39,089 bases of DNA, taken from assembly GCA_021372055.1 (NCBI GenBank), contig JAJFVB010000172.1, positions 1 through 39,089 of the forward strand. The letters are read 5' to 3'. Origin of the DNA: Desulfobacteraceae bacterium (lineage in GTDB: Bacteria; Desulfobacterota; Syntrophobacteria; Syntrophobacterales; Syntrophobacteraceae). Shown in pieces: positions 7,498 through 16,261 of the stretch. The translations under genes were made by a program, and so were the position numbers. Numbering within the stretch: the first letter of the stretch is position 1; each line of letters starts with the position of its first letter. Under the pieces are notes generated by a model that was not told the DNA's origin, made no database searches, and saw only the letters and a list, made by a program, of their open reading frames with translations.

Positions 7498-8295
7498 ATG
7501 CAATCAGAAAACCTGATCGATATTCACGGCCTGAACAGTTACTACAACGACCGGCAGGTCCTGTTCGACATTTCCTTTGGCATTCCCATGCATCAGGTTA
7601 CCGTCATAATGGGTGTCAGCGGCTGTGGGAAAACCACCCTTTTCCGGCACCTCACCGGGCTCAAAAAGACCCTGCCCGGCAAGATTATAATCGAGGGCAA
7701 GGACATGGGCGAGTTTTCCGAAGCTCAGCTCATGCGATACAGGCGACGGATCGGCGTTCTCTTCCAGAGCGGTGCGCTTTTCAATTCGATGACCCTCTAC
7801 GAGAACATTGCCCTGCCTCTGAGGGTCCACACCAAACTCGCCGATGAAACCATACGCATCATGTCGATCATGAAGCTCAACATGGTCGGATTGTCGGAGT
7901 TCTGGAACTACATGCCTTCGCAGGTGAGCGGAGGGATGAAGAAGCGGGCGGGACTTGCAAGGGCGCTTGCCATGGAGCCCCAGGTTCTGTTCGTCGACGA
8001 ACCGTCGTCGGGACTCGACCCGATTACGGCCGCAGGACTCGACCGGTTGATTCTGGAGCTTCGGGAGACGATGGGAATGACCGTCGTCGTTGTCACCCAC
8101 GAACTTGAAAGCGCCTTCAAAATAGCCGATCGCATGGTGGTTATGGACATGGGTACGATCATGGCCGTGGGAACCCCGGAGCAGATCCAGGCGTCCGAAG
8201 ACGGCCGGGTCCGGCAGTTTCTCAACAGGGAGGCCGATCCTCAGGATCTGAGCGTCGATTCCTACGTGAAGTGCCTGCTGGACAGGCGCGAGTAG
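7498..8295 (+). CDS. mlaF: Lipid transport ABC ATPase MlaF
   Basis: A 265-residue ABC ATPase of the Mla/MCE family, which powers phospholipid movement between inner and outer membranes. Walker A is GVSGCGKTT (39-47), the Q-loop is LFQSGALF (89-96), the signature is VSGGM (144-148), Walker B is VLFVDEP (164-170), and the switch histidine is in VVTHEL near 200. The KKRAGLARALAMEP sequence after the signature is typical of MlaF as opposed to other ABC subfamilies. It is followed by mlaE (155 nt) and mlaD on the same strand. The ribosome binding site is poor: GGA lies about 14 nt upstream of the ATG. Confidence 0.95.
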   Translation: MQSENLIDIHGLNSYYNDRQVLFDISFGIPMHQVTVIMGVSGCGKTTLFRHLTGLKKTLPGKIIIEGKDMGEFSEAQLMRYRRRIGVLFQSGALFNSMTLYENIALPLRVHTKLADETIRIMSIMKLNMVGLSEFWNYMPSQVSGGMKKRAGLARALAMEPQVLFVDEPSSGLDPITAAGLDRLILELRETMGMTVVVVTHELESAFKIADRMVVMDMGTIMAVGTPEQIQASEDGRVRQFLNREADPQDLSVDSYVKCLLDRRE

Positions 8296-8449
8296 CGATC
8301 CCGAATGGGGGACGATGACCGGAGATCTTTCGAGCGGTCACAACCCTGTTACGATATGAATTCAACGAAGAATAGATCCGGCCGCTTCGTCCAGTTCTCA
8401 TGACGCTGTGGTCCGGCGGTCTTTGCGCAAGAATCCAAGAGGTGTTCAG

Positions 8450-9241
8450 GTGTCAAATCCCATTCAGACTTTAGGCGCTTTCGGCCTGAACAAGATCTAC
8501 GATGCCGGTCGTTTCGGCGTTTTCCTGCTCTATACCCTGCGGGGAATTTTCCGCCCGCCGGCGAAATTCTGGCCTGTCGTCAAACAGATTGAGTTTCTCG
8601 GATCCAAATCCATCCTGCTCGTCGGCTTTACGGCGGCGTTTACGGGAATGGTGCTTGCGCTGCAGGGCTATTACACTCTTTCGCAGTACGGGTCGGAAGG
8701 CTATGTCGGTGCGGGCGTCGGGCTGTCGCTCGTTCGTGAACTCGGGCCCGTGCTCTCCGCCCTGATGGTCACGGGGCGGGCGGGGTCCGCCATTGCCGCC
8801 GAAATCGGAATCATGCGGATAGAAGAGCAGATAGACGCTCTTGAGTGCATGGCGATAGATGCGTATTCCTATCTGGTGGTGCCCAGGTTTATTGCCAGCC
8901 TGATTGCCATGCCCCTGCTGGTCGCGTACTGCGACATCGTGGGCATTCTGGGAGGCCATCTGGTTGGCGTGACGCTTCTTGGAGTCAGTTCCGGCGCTTA
9001 CTGGGACGGCTTTTTCGCAAGCGTCTTCTGGAGCGATGTCCATATGGGCCTGACAAAGTCTGTGTGTTTTTCGATCCTGATAGTGTGGATCTGCACGTAC
9101 AAAGGTTTTTATGCCGGTGTTGCCGAAGGCCATTTCGGGCCCGAAGCCGTCAGCAGGGCAACGACCAATGCGGTCGTTCTCTCTTCAATATCGATTCTGA
9201 TAAGTGACTACGTCATCACTTCAGTGTTGCTATACTCATAA
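8450..9241 (+). CDS. mlaE: Lipid transport ABC permease MlaE
   Basis: A 263-residue permease with five to six hydrophobic segments. The family core is visible: FIGSKSILLV-like FLGSKSILLVGFTAAFTGMV, then LVRELGPVLSALMVTGRAGSA and the EQIDALECMAIDAYSYLVVPR coupling region. The GTG at 8450 is chosen because AGAGG lies 8 nt upstream and because family members start at this point; a GTG at 8408 would add 14 residues but has no ribosome binding site. It works with MlaF and MlaD in the inner-membrane complex. The 155-nt gap from mlaF is long for an operon but shows no terminator. Confidence 0.95.
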   Translation: MSNPIQTLGAFGLNKIYDAGRFGVFLLYTLRGIFRPPAKFWPVVKQIEFLGSKSILLVGFTAAFTGMVLALQGYYTLSQYGSEGYVGAGVGLSLVRELGPVLSALMVTGRAGSAIAAEIGIMRIEEQIDALECMAIDAYSYLVVPRFIASLIAMPLLVAYCDIVGILGGHLVGVTLLGVSSGAYWDGFFASVFWSDVHMGLTKSVCFSILIVWICTYKGFYAGVAEGHFGPEAVSRATTNAVVLSSISILISDYVITSVLLYS

Positions 9242-9253
9242 AGGGTACGGATT

Positions 9254-9745
9254 ATGGATAAGAAGAACCTGGAATTCAGCGTGGGTCTGTTCATGATTAT
9301 TGGTCTCCTCTGCCTTACGTACTTGTCCCTCAAATTCGGGGACCTCGGTTTGGGGAGATCGAGATATGAGGTCTCGGCCGTTTTTCCCACCGTCTCCGGG
9401 CTCAAGAATAAGGCGGCTGTCACGATGGCCGGGGTCAATATCGGAGAGGTTTCCAAAATTCAGCTCAAAGACGGCAGGGCCCAGATCATCATGGGCATAA
9501 ACAAGGACGTCAAGCTCGAAGATGATTCCATTGCGAGCATCAAGACGATGGGCATCATCGGAGACAAATATATCTCGATAGCACCGGGAGCATCGGATAA
9601 TTACATTCAAGCGGGAGGGGCCATTCGTGATACCAGTCCGCCCCTCGACATAGAAGGCCTTATCTCGAAATTTGTTTTTGGAAGCGTGGAGGGAAAATCC
9701 GAAGGCAAATCCGAGGGCAAGCCCAAGGCTGGAGATCTCCAGTAG
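9254..9745 (+). CDS. mlaD: MCE-domain lipid-binding protein MlaD
   Basis: A 163-residue protein starting 12 nt after mlaE. It has one N-terminal membrane segment (about 8-27) and one MCE domain (about 37-115) with the conserved YEVSAVFPTVSGLKNKAAVTMAGVNIG pattern (in pieces) and IKTMGIIGDKYISI. MlaD hexamers form the periplasmic lipid channel above MlaFE. The C-terminus carries three four-residue repeats, GKSE, GKSE and GKPK, encoded by tandem 12-bp units. In E. coli mlaC and mlaB follow; here an unrelated epimerase gene follows, so periplasmic partners must be encoded elsewhere or be absent. Confidence 0.94.
   Translation: MDKKNLEFSVGLFMIIGLLCLTYLSLKFGDLGLGRSRYEVSAVFPTVSGLKNKAAVTMAGVNIGEVSKIQLKDGRAQIIMGINKDVKLEDDSIASIKTMGIIGDKYISIAPGASDNYIQAGGAIRDTSPPLDIEGLISKFVFGSVEGKSEGKSEGKPKAGDLQ
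9692..9727 (+). repeat. Three tandem 12-bp repeats inside the end of mlaD
   Basis: Three imperfect 12-bp units code for GKSE, GKSE and GKPK. The in-frame unit length means that gain or loss of a unit would change only the length of the charged MlaD tail. Confidence 0.7.
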
Positions 9746-9853
9746 GGCCGGTAGTGCCGGACGTGTGAGAATTCCGCCTTGAGGTCATCGCATCGCGTGC
9801 GCGGTTCTTTTTGAGCGCTGCGGGCCTGGCGGGATTTGCACGGGAGGTCCGGC

Positions 9854-10762
9854 ATGAAGATTTTCATCACCGGCGGAACCGGTTTTGTCGGCCGCTATCT
9901 CGGCCGAAGACTCTCCGGGTCCGGGCATGAGATCCTCGTTCTTGCCCGCTCGGCCGCTTCGCGTTCCAATGATCTTTCCTGGGCGACCCTTGTCGTAGGC
10001 GACCCCAATAAACCCGGCGAATGGCAGCGAAGCGTTTCCTCCTGCGATGCGGTGATCAATCTTGCCGGGGCCTCCATTTTCACTCCCTGGACCGAAACCG
10101 CGCGGGAAAACATCCTCCGGAGCAGAATCCAAACCACCAGAAATATTGTCGATGCCCTTGGGGCTTTCGTGCGTGCAAGGACGCTCGTGAATGCATCCGC
10201 CGTCGGCTACTACGGAAGCCGATTGGACGATGTCGTCCTGAGCGAGATCAGCCCTCCGGGTTCGGAGTTCCTATCTGAGGTCTGCCTCAGGTGGGAAGAT
10301 GAAGCTTCGAGAGCCGAACGGGTCGGAGCGCGGGTCGTGCTCTGCCGTTTCGGGATTGTTCTTGGCCGGGGAGGGGGGGCGCTTGCAAAGATGGTCCCGG
10401 CCTTTCGGTATTTCCTCGGCGGCGTGCTCGGAAGTGGCCGCCAATGGCTGTCTTGGATCCATCTGGAAGATCTTTTCCGGATTATCGACCTGGCTCTGCG
10501 GGACACGGCGGTAAAGGGTCCCGTCAACTGCACGGCGCCTGGACCGGTGACTAACGCCGAGTTCGCTCATACCCTCGCCCGGGTGCTAAAAAGGCCGATA
10601 ATTCTTCCTGCCGTGCCGGCGTTTGTACTTCGCGGACTGCTCGGAGAATTTGGCGACGTGGTCCTGAAAGGGCAGCGTGTATCTCCCGAAAAGCTTCTCG
10701 GCTCGGGCTTCGCCTTCCTCTTTCCCGAGTTGCGCAAGGCATTGGAGGATCTCCTGAAATAA
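9854..10762 (+). CDS. NAD-dependent epimerase/dehydratase, TIGR01777 (YfcH/SulA-like) family
   Basis: A 302-residue Rossmann-fold protein. MKIFITGGTGFVGRYL gives the GxxGxxG nucleotide-binding motif, SAVGYYG near 115 contains the YYG of the family, and the C-terminal part (about 245-292, LPAVPAFVLRGLLGEFGDVVLKGQRVSPEKLLGSGF in pieces) matches the DUF1731 domain that defines this group. The reaction is not established for the family. The ATG at 9854 is preferred because GGAGG lies 7 nt upstream. It is 108 nt after mlaD on the same strand, possibly on the same transcript. Confidence 0.92.
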   Translation: MKIFITGGTGFVGRYLGRRLSGSGHEILVLARSAASRSNDLSWATLVVGDPNKPGEWQRSVSSCDAVINLAGASIFTPWTETARENILRSRIQTTRNIVDALGAFVRARTLVNASAVGYYGSRLDDVVLSEISPPGSEFLSEVCLRWEDEASRAERVGARVVLCRFGIVLGRGGGALAKMVPAFRYFLGGVLGSGRQWLSWIHLEDLFRIIDLALRDTAVKGPVNCTAPGPVTNAEFAHTLARVLKRPIILPAVPAFVLRGLLGEFGDVVLKGQRVSPEKLLGSGFAFLFPELRKALEDLLK

Positions 10763-10868
10763 ACGCGCACGGAAATCGACTCCGCGGAAATTTCAAAAAA
10801 TAGGTGTGCGCTGTAAATATTCTCTTTGTGAACAGCTATGAATCTTCTCAATCGGACGCGCCTTCCCG

Positions 10869-10883
10869 TGGCACTGGTATTGT
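10869..10883 (+). promoter_or_regulatory. Sigma-54-like promoter motif
   Basis: TGGCAC, five bases, then TTGT matches the minus-24/minus-12 layout (TGGCAC-N5-TTGC) with correct spacing; the last C is a T. The same bases also form a 5-bp hairpin (GGCAC/GTGCC), so the resemblance may be chance. It points toward the RNA-like element at 10949-11042. Confidence 0.3.
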
Positions 10884-10948
10884 GCCTTAAAGTACAATTT
10901 TTTCCGCAATATCTCCGTCACGAACCATGAAAAAGGCTTTTTTGTTAG

Positions 10949-11042
10949 CATCCCCCGTAGCTGTAAATCAGCGCCGGCAGCGAACTTCGTGGGGATGGAA
11001 GAATCCGCTGCATGCTTGATCCCCGGTATGAATGCCGGTTTT
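10949..11042 (+). ncRNA. Candidate structured RNA with mutually exclusive pairings
   Basis: CATCCCC (10949-10955) can pair with GGGGATG (10991-10997) over 7 bp. GGGGAT (10991-10996) can instead pair with ATCCCC (11019-11024) over 6 bp. The second choice uses the first bases of a hairpin, CCGGTA (11023-11028) with TGCCGG (11033-11038), that is followed by TTTT. This is the geometry of a terminator/antiterminator switch. A small GCTG/CAGC hairpin lies inside the first stem. No known riboswitch class is recognised and no gene begins soon after 11042; the next one is the cold-shock gene at 11556. Confidence 0.3.
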
Positions 11043-11380
11043 ACGAATGCTTATGGTTAGAGTACGATTTTTACTTATGACCTCGAATAAAAGTTTATGC
11101 CGAAAATAATGCACATTGATGACGAATTATTTGTTCCTTCAATTTCGGGGGCGTGATAACCGAGCGGAAGCGAAATAGGGTGCGCTTACAGGAAATCCGG
11201 GAAAATTAGTCAAAAATAAAAAATCTTAAAAATCCTTTTGATTTGAATACTCAAGAGAAATGCGCTAGCTGTTATCGAAAAGGATTCCACGTCTGGACCT
11301 TGGAACAAACTATTGCGGAAGCCTATGAATATATTCCACGGGGTATTCGAACTACCGTATTGGGCAAATTAATCAAATGC

Positions 11381-11409
11381 TTGACACGTTTTATATATTG
11401 CTGTAGTAG
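11381..11409 (+). promoter_or_regulatory. Promoter of the cold-shock gene
   Basis: A perfect minus-35 TTGACA (11381-11386) with a 17-nt spacer and a weak minus-10 TAGTAG (11404-11409). Transcription from here would give a leader of about 140 nt before the ATG at 11556, a length typical of cspA-like mRNAs. Confidence 0.5.
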
Positions 11410-11555
11410 ATTGTCCTAATAGTAACAAAATGTCTGTCGATCATGCGGAATGCGGGTCCGGGTCGGCCGGCAAGCGTCGGGGGTGTTGCAAGATTGCTCA
11501 AAGTAGCGAAACTGCAAAGTGGAAAAGGCACAAGAGAAGGAAAGGAATTTCTGCA

Positions 11556-11759
11556 ATGTCGGAAGGCCGAGTGAAATGGTTCAACGACAAAAAGGGCTAC
11601 GGTTTCATTGAAACTAAGGACCAGGGAGACGTTTTTGTCCACTACAGTGCCATTGCGTCTGAAGGATTTCGCTCTTTGAGCGAGGGCGACAGAGTATCTT
11701 TCGACGTGGAGCGTGGACCGAAAGGACCCCAAGCCGTAAACGTCAAAAAAGTTCAGTAA
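11556..11759 (+). CDS. Cold-shock domain protein (CspA family)
   Basis: A 67-residue single cold-shock domain that binds single-stranded RNA and DNA and melts mRNA structure. RNP1 is KGYGFIE (15-21) and RNP2 is VFVHYSAI (28-35); the start [11 protein letters not shown] is typical. AAGGA lies upstream of this ATG at suitable distance, while a longer open frame from 11430 is rejected because it adds a non-conserved basic extension. The gene stands alone with its own promoter and an intrinsic terminator. The long AT-rich leader could give temperature-dependent control as in E. coli cspA, though no cold-box match was recognised. Confidence 0.95.
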   Translation: MSEGRVKWFNDKKGYGFIETKDQGDVFVHYSAIASEGFRSLSEGDRVSFDVERGPKGPQAVNVKKVQ

Positions 11760-11787
11760 CTTAACGATTCTCCGATTCGCCCAGCAG

Positions 11788-11815
11788 GCCAGGAAGAAGT
11801 TCTCCTGGCTTTTTT
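11788..11815 (+). terminator. Intrinsic terminator of the cold-shock gene
   Basis: GCCAGGA and TCCTGGC form a perfect 7-bp stem around an 8-nt loop and are followed by six T residues, 28 nt after the stop codon. Confidence 0.88.
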
Positions 11816-11874
11816 GATGGAGGGCGACATGATGTGAAAATTAGTACAAAAATCGGGGAATTTCGCTTTCCGCT

Positions 11875-11893
11875 GCCGGGCTTCATGCCCGGC
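11875..11893 (-). terminator. Hairpin at the end of the rimP-to-walJ gene run
   Basis: GCCGGGC and GCCCGGC form a perfect 7-bp stem with a 5-nt loop, 6 nt after the stop codon of the WalJ-like gene on the minus strand. A TTTTT run follows only about 20 nt later, so the hairpin is likely a 3' end structure but not an ideal intrinsic terminator. Confidence 0.5.
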
Positions 11894-11899
11894 GGCCAT

Positions 11900-12694
11900 C
11901 TAGCGTGCGGTCGGCTGGAGTTCGACCGGTCGGGTGATCTCGTCCTGTTTTCCGAGGTCGAAGCGCACGCATTCCCATTCGGGTGATTGGCGGAGCTTCC
12001 GGCAACTCTCGAGGACCAGGTCCGGGTGGTTGTTGGTTTCACTGAGGTGGGCAAAAACGATGGATTGCATGCAGTCGTGGTGGACGGCTTCGAGAAGCGT
12101 GCAGGCCTCTTCGTTCGACAGATGTCCGTGCTTGCTTTTTATGCGTTGTTTGAGGAACCACGGATAGGGCCCCTCCATCAGTTTGGCCACATCGTGGTTT
12201 GCTTCGAGCACAAGCCCGTGGCATCCCTGCAGGCGTGCTCTGACGAGGTTCGTCGCGATTCCGAGATCGGTGCATATCCCGAGGCGGGTTCCCTCGTGCT
12301 CGATTATAAACCCCGCAGGTTCGCCCGCGTCGTGCGATGTCGCGAATGGATGGATGCTCAGGTCGCCGACTTCAAAACACCTTCCGGTGGTGAAAACGGT
12401 GACCGAAGAGAGTTCGCCGGTTGAGGGCGGAAGATTTTGCAGGGTTCCTCTGGTCATGTAGACCGGCAGATTGAATTTCCGGCTGATGACCCCGGCTGCG
12501 CTGACGTGATCGACGTGTTCGTGGCTCAGCAGAAGGGCGTCCAACCGCTTCGCAGGCACGGGAGTGCGTTCCAGCCGCTGCGTAATTTGCTTACCGGTAG
12601 TCCCGGCATCGACAAGGATTCGCGTCTTCGGACTGCACACCAGGATGGCGTTTCCCTTGGAGCCGCTTGCGAGGACCTGGAAGAGCAGAGACAT
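11900..12694 (-). CDS. Metallo-beta-lactamase-fold hydrolase, YycJ/WalJ-like
   Basis: A 264-residue protein. The beginning LFQVLASGSKGNAILV and the metal motif SHEHVDH (about 57-63) followed by GVISRKFNLPVYMT are characteristic of the YycJ/WalJ group, putative 5'-to-3' exonucleases or DNA-repair nucleases of the metallo-beta-lactamase superfamily. TSHDAGEPAGFII, CTDLG and LEANHD supply further metal-site residues, and SKHGHLSN resembles the late histidine motif. It is the last gene of the long minus-strand run, 7 nt after the M16 peptidase gene, so it is almost certainly cotranscribed with it. Confidence 0.92.
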   Translation of the reverse strand: MSLLFQVLASGSKGNAILVCSPKTRILVDAGTTGKQITQRLERTPVPAKRLDALLLSHEHVDHVSAAGVISRKFNLPVYMTRGTLQNLPPSTGELSSVTVFTTGRCFEVGDLSIHPFATSHDAGEPAGFIIEHEGTRLGICTDLGIATNLVRARLQGCHGLVLEANHDVAKLMEGPYPWFLKQRIKSKHGHLSNEEACTLLEAVHHDCMQSIVFAHLSETNNHPDLVLESCRKLRQSPEWECVRFDLGKQDEITRPVELQPTAR

Positions 12695-12701
12695 CGCAGA
12701 C

Positions 12702-13964
12702 TTATCCTACCGACGAGACGCTGTCCAACCCCACAGATCCCGCGTCCACGGGACCATAGAGCATGATAGCCATTCTGTCCGGACTGTATATCTCCCGGAA
12801 CCACGACAGAATCGTTTTCGGCGTGACCGCGTTGAGCTTCTTTTCTATCTCCTCGAAAGGAACATAGCGGCCGAAGAGGAACTCGTTTTTCGCGAGGCGA
12901 TTCATCCGCGAATCGTTGCTCTCGGCGTTTATGTACATGTTGCCCTTTATGTATTCCTTGGCCGCGCTGAGTTCGGCTTCGGGAATGGGCTGTTCGGCGA
13001 GCAGGGCGAGTTGCCGGTAGATCAGCTCCATAACCTGCTCTATGTTTTCGGCGGCTATTCCCGCGTAGACCCCGAGCATTCCCGCATCGGCATGGCTGTG
13101 GGAAAATGAGTAGACGGAATAGGCCAGCCCGCGCTTTTCGCGGATTTCCTGGAAGAGTCGGCTGCTCATGCTGCTGCCGAGTATCACGTTGAGCAGATGG
13201 GAGGCGAACCGGGTATCGTCGGTTTGAGACGTACCATGAAGGCCGATGGTGAGGTGGACCTGTTCGAGGTCCTTCTGAACCACTCGCGAGAAGAAATAGT
13301 TTTCGGGGGCTTTCCGAACCGGTTGATTCCCCGAATGGTCGAGGGTCTCCATGGCGGGGGCGATGAGGTCGAGAAAGTCCCTGTGTTCAAGGTTTCCGGC
13401 TGCGGAGACAACGATACGCTCGGGGGCGAAAGCCCTGGCTATATACTCGAGCATATCGTCCCGGCCAAAGCCTTCCACCGTCTTGACCGATCCGTAGATC
13501 GGCAAGCCGAGGGGATTGCCGCGCCAGAATTCCTCCTGGAACAGGACGTGGATGAATTCGTCTGGCGTGTCTTCGACCATGCGAATTTCCTGAAGAACCA
13601 CGTTCTGCTCGCGTTCGATTTCCGAGGGGTCGAAAACGGACCGCAGAAACATGTCCGTCAGTAGATCCGTCAGCAGGGGAAGGTGTGCAGCCAGCACTTT
13701 GGCATGGAAACAGACATGCTCCTTGGATGTAAAGGCGTTGGCGAATCCGCCGACCGCGTCGAATTCCTTGGCTATATCGAGCGCGTTCCGGCGTTGAGTT
13801 CCCTTGAAGAGCATGTGTTCGATAAAGTGCGTAATCCCTCGCTCCGCTTCAACCTCGTCGCGAGAGCCTGTATTTACCCAGATGCCGGTGGAAACCGAAT
13901 GGGCGAAAGGTATTCGTTCCGTAACCACCCGGATTCCATTACGGAGAACCGTTTTCTGGTACAA
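12702..13964 (-). CDS. M16 family zinc metallopeptidase (processing-peptidase-like)
   Basis: A 420-residue single-unit M16 peptidase. The inverted zinc motif HFIEH (His46, Glu49, His50) is intact, and the remaining zinc ligand Glu is expected in QEIRMVEDTPDE near 125. The C-terminal half contains RLFQEIREKRGLAYSVYSF, the usual substrate-binding region. A TTG at 13964 is taken as start: it gives (M)YQKTVLRNGIRVVTE, the common family beginning, and is preceded by GGAAGGGG. A TTG at 13985 in the same frame has no ribosome binding site. In many bacteria this gene lies just downstream of pnp, as here. It probably degrades peptides, but the substrate is unknown. Confidence 0.94.
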   Translation of the reverse strand: MYQKTVLRNGIRVVTERIPFAHSVSTGIWVNTGSRDEVEAERGITHFIEHMLFKGTQRRNALDIAKEFDAVGGFANAFTSKEHVCFHAKVLAAHLPLLTDLLTDMFLRSVFDPSEIEREQNVVLQEIRMVEDTPDEFIHVLFQEEFWRGNPLGLPIYGSVKTVEGFGRDDMLEYIARAFAPERIVVSAAGNLEHRDFLDLIAPAMETLDHSGNQPVRKAPENYFFSRVVQKDLEQVHLTIGLHGTSQTDDTRFASHLLNVILGSSMSSRLFQEIREKRGLAYSVYSFSHSHADAGMLGVYAGIAAENIEQVMELIYRQLALLAEQPIPEAELSAAKEYIKGNMYINAESNDSRMNRLAKNEFLFGRYVPFEEIEKKLNAVTPKTILSWFREIYSPDRMAIMLYGPVDAGSVGLDSVSSVG

Positions 13965-14096
13965 TTTCCCCCCTTCCGGAGACAAGCGACCGTTTCGAAT
14001 CGGATGAGAGAGGAGCCGTCTCCCTCATCCCACTTTCGGGATGAACGCTCCCTCTCACCACAACTCTACCGGAAATCAAAAAACAACCTGCTATAT

Positions 14097-16190
14097 CTAC
14101 TCCTGCTCCTGCGGGGGCAGGGCCGCTTTCCGGCTGAGCCGAATCCGGCCGTCCTTGTCTATGTCGATAACTTTAACGAGTACTTCGTCACCTTCATTGA
14201 CAACGTCGGTCACTTTGCGAACGCGCTTGTGCTCGAGCTGAGAAATGTGGATGAGGCCTTCGGTGTTCGGAAGAATCTCCGCAAAAGCGCCGAAATCGGT
14301 CACGCGGACGATCTTGGACATGTAGAGCTGCCCGATCTCGGGTTCGGCGGTGATTCTCCTGATCTTGTCGATAGCCTTGTCGCACGCTTCGCCGTCAGGG
14401 CTCATTACAACGACTCGACCACTGTCGTCAATGTCGATTTTCGCACCCGTTTCGGCAACGATGGCCCGAATGACTTTGCCTCCCGGACCGATGACGTCGC
14501 GGATCTTGTCGGGATTGATCTGGATTGTGACAACGCGGGGCGCGTAAGGCGAAAGTTCGGTCCTCGGTCCGCCGATGGCTTCCTGCATTTTGCCCAGAAT
14601 GTGCATCCTGCCTGCCCGGGCCTGGGACAAAGCCTTCTGCAGAATCTCGCGATTGACTCCGGAGATCTTCACGTCCATCTGGAAGGCCGTGACTCCCTTG
14701 TCCGTTCCGGTGACCTTGAAGTCCATATCGCCGAGGTGGTCTTCATCCCCCAGGATGTCGGAAAGGACGATGAACTCGTCGCCTTCTTTCACGAGTCCCA
14801 TCGCGATGCCCGCCACGGGATCGGAAACGGGCACGCCGGCATCCATGAGCGCCAGGGAGGCGCCGCAGACGGTGGCCATGGAGCTTGAGCCGTTCGATTC
14901 CAGCACTTCGGAGACAACCCGGATGGTGTAGGGAAATTCGCCGTTTTGGGGCAGCGAGGGCTTGATGGCGCGTTCCGCAAGGGCTCCGTGTCCGATTTCG
15001 CGGCGTCCGGGACCTCTAAGCGGCTTTACCTCGCCGACGGAAAAGGCGGGGAAATTATAGTGCAGCATGAAGGATTTGAATGTCTCGCCCGCCAAGGCCT
15101 CGATCTTCTGCTCATCGGAAGAGGAACCGAGGGTGACGACCGCGAGTACCTGCGTTTCTCCACGTGTGAAAAGCGCCGAACCGTGGGTGCGCGGGAGCTT
15201 GCCCACCTGGATGGTGATCGGCCGGATTTCATCGAATGCGCGTCCGTCGATTCTCTTGCGCTGCTCGACCATCATCTTGCGCACGACCTGCTTTTCGATG
15301 TTTTCCAGGATCGCGTCGATCTCTTTTTCCCTGCCTTCGAACTCTTCGGCAAGTTCTTCGCGCACGCGCTTCTTGAGGGCCTTTTTCCGGTCGCGGCGTT
15401 CGAGCTTGTCCGCAACGGTCATGACCGCGCCCATCTCCTGCGTGGCGCTGCCGTTGACGCGGGCGACAAGGATTTCGTCCGTGACAACTTCGGGCGGCTG
15501 TTCCTTGGGATTGCACACCAGCCGCTGCAATTCGTCCTGCGCGTCGATGATCGGCACGATTGCCTGATGCGCGAACATGATCGCATCCGCGATGATCTCC
15601 TCCGGCACGAATTGCGCGCCGCCTTCCACCATGACGACCGCGTCACGGGACCCGGCGACCACGATATTCATGTCGCTGTCCTGAAGCTGAGCGGCGGAAG
15701 GATTGATCTGGAATTCACCTCCGATGCGACCCACGCGCACCGCCGCCACGGGTCCCAGGAAGGGAATCGAGGAAATGTGAAGCGCGCTCGATGCGCCCGT
15801 CAGCGCCACTACGTCGGGTTCGTTCTGCTGGTCCACGGAAAGGACCGTTGCGACAACCTGCGTTTCGAAGCTCCATTTCTTGGGAAACAGCGGACGGATG
15901 GGCCTGTCGATCAGGCGTGAGGTGAGGGTCTCTTTTTCGCTCGGACGTCCTATTTCGCGCCGGAAAAACCCTCCCGGGATCCGGCCCGCGGCGTAGCTCA
16001 TCTCTTGGTAATCCACCGACAGCGGGACGAAGTCGATACCTTCCCTGATTCGGTCTTCTTTTGTAGCGGCAACGAGTACGACCGTGTCACCGTATCGCAT
16101 GAGCACGGAACCGCCGGCCTGCCTGGCAACTTCGCCGCTTTCAAAAATGAGCGGCCTGCCGCCCACTTCAATTTCTACTGTATGTTTCAT
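14097..16190 (-). CDS. pnp: Polyribonucleotide nucleotidyltransferase (PNPase)
   Basis: A 697-residue enzyme that degrades RNA 3' to 5' by phosphorolysis and can add tails. Two RNase PH domains (about 1-220 and 300-545) flank a helical linker; [17 protein letters not shown] and the [16 protein letters not shown] segment mark the active second copy. A KH domain follows ([17 protein letters not shown], about 560-585), then an S1 domain (from [17 protein letters not shown] to the end). Length is normal. The gene follows rpsO by 71 nt, the classical rpsO-pnp arrangement. A GGAAA sequence a few bases before the ATG is the probable ribosome binding site. Confidence 0.98.
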   Translation of the reverse strand: MKHTVEIEVGGRPLIFESGEVARQAGGSVLMRYGDTVVLVAATKEDRIREGIDFVPLSVDYQEMSYAAGRIPGGFFRREIGRPSEKETLTSRLIDRPIRPLFPKKWSFETQVVATVLSVDQQNEPDVVALTGASSALHISSIPFLGPVAAVRVGRIGGEFQINPSAAQLQDSDMNIVVAGSRDAVVMVEGGAQFVPEEIIADAIMFAHQAIVPIIDAQDELQRLVCNPKEQPPEVVTDEILVARVNGSATQEMGAVMTVADKLERRDRKKALKKRVREELAEEFEGREKEIDAILENIEKQVVRKMMVEQRKRIDGRAFDEIRPITIQVGKLPRTHGSALFTRGETQVLAVVTLGSSSDEQKIEALAGETFKSFMLHYNFPAFSVGEVKPLRGPGRREIGHGALAERAIKPSLPQNGEFPYTIRVVSEVLESNGSSSMATVCGASLALMDAGVPVSDPVAGIAMGLVKEGDEFIVLSDILGDEDHLGDMDFKVTGTDKGVTAFQMDVKISGVNREILQKALSQARAGRMHILGKMQEAIGGPRTELSPYAPRVVTIQINPDKIRDVIGPGGKVIRAIVAETGAKIDIDDSGRVVVMSPDGEACDKAIDKIRRITAEPEIGQLYMSKIVRVTDFGAFAEILPNTEGLIHISQLEHKRVRKVTDVVNEGDEVLVKVIDIDKDGRIRLSRKAALPPQEQE

Positions 16191-16261
16191 CTATGGGATT
16201 TCCTTTTCCAAAATAGGCACCGCACGTCGATATGAGACGGGCTCCCCTGTGAATTGTCCGG

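Larger units (their letters stand above)
10763..11555. other. Long AT-rich non-coding region
   Basis: No convincing gene is seen in these 793 bases; only open frames of up to about 18 codons without ribosome binding sites. Base composition drops well below that of the flanking genes between about 11040 and 11430. Elements noted separately are a sigma-54-like motif (10869-10883), an RNA-like element (10949-11042), and the cold-shock promoter and leader (11381-11555). A 9-bp inverted repeat, AATCCTTTT at 11231-11239 and AAAAGGATT at 11278-11286, is also present. The stretch could be a decayed gene or hold a non-coding RNA. Confidence 0.6.

Noticed and set aside
7279..7503. A 74-codon minus-strand frame in the nitroreductase-mlaF gap
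   Set aside because: No ribosome binding site or family pattern, and it covers the promoter region.
11430..11555. A 42-residue N-terminal extension of the cold-shock protein
   Set aside because: It is not conserved in the family, and the ATG at 11556 has its own ribosome binding site; the stretch is better read as a leader.
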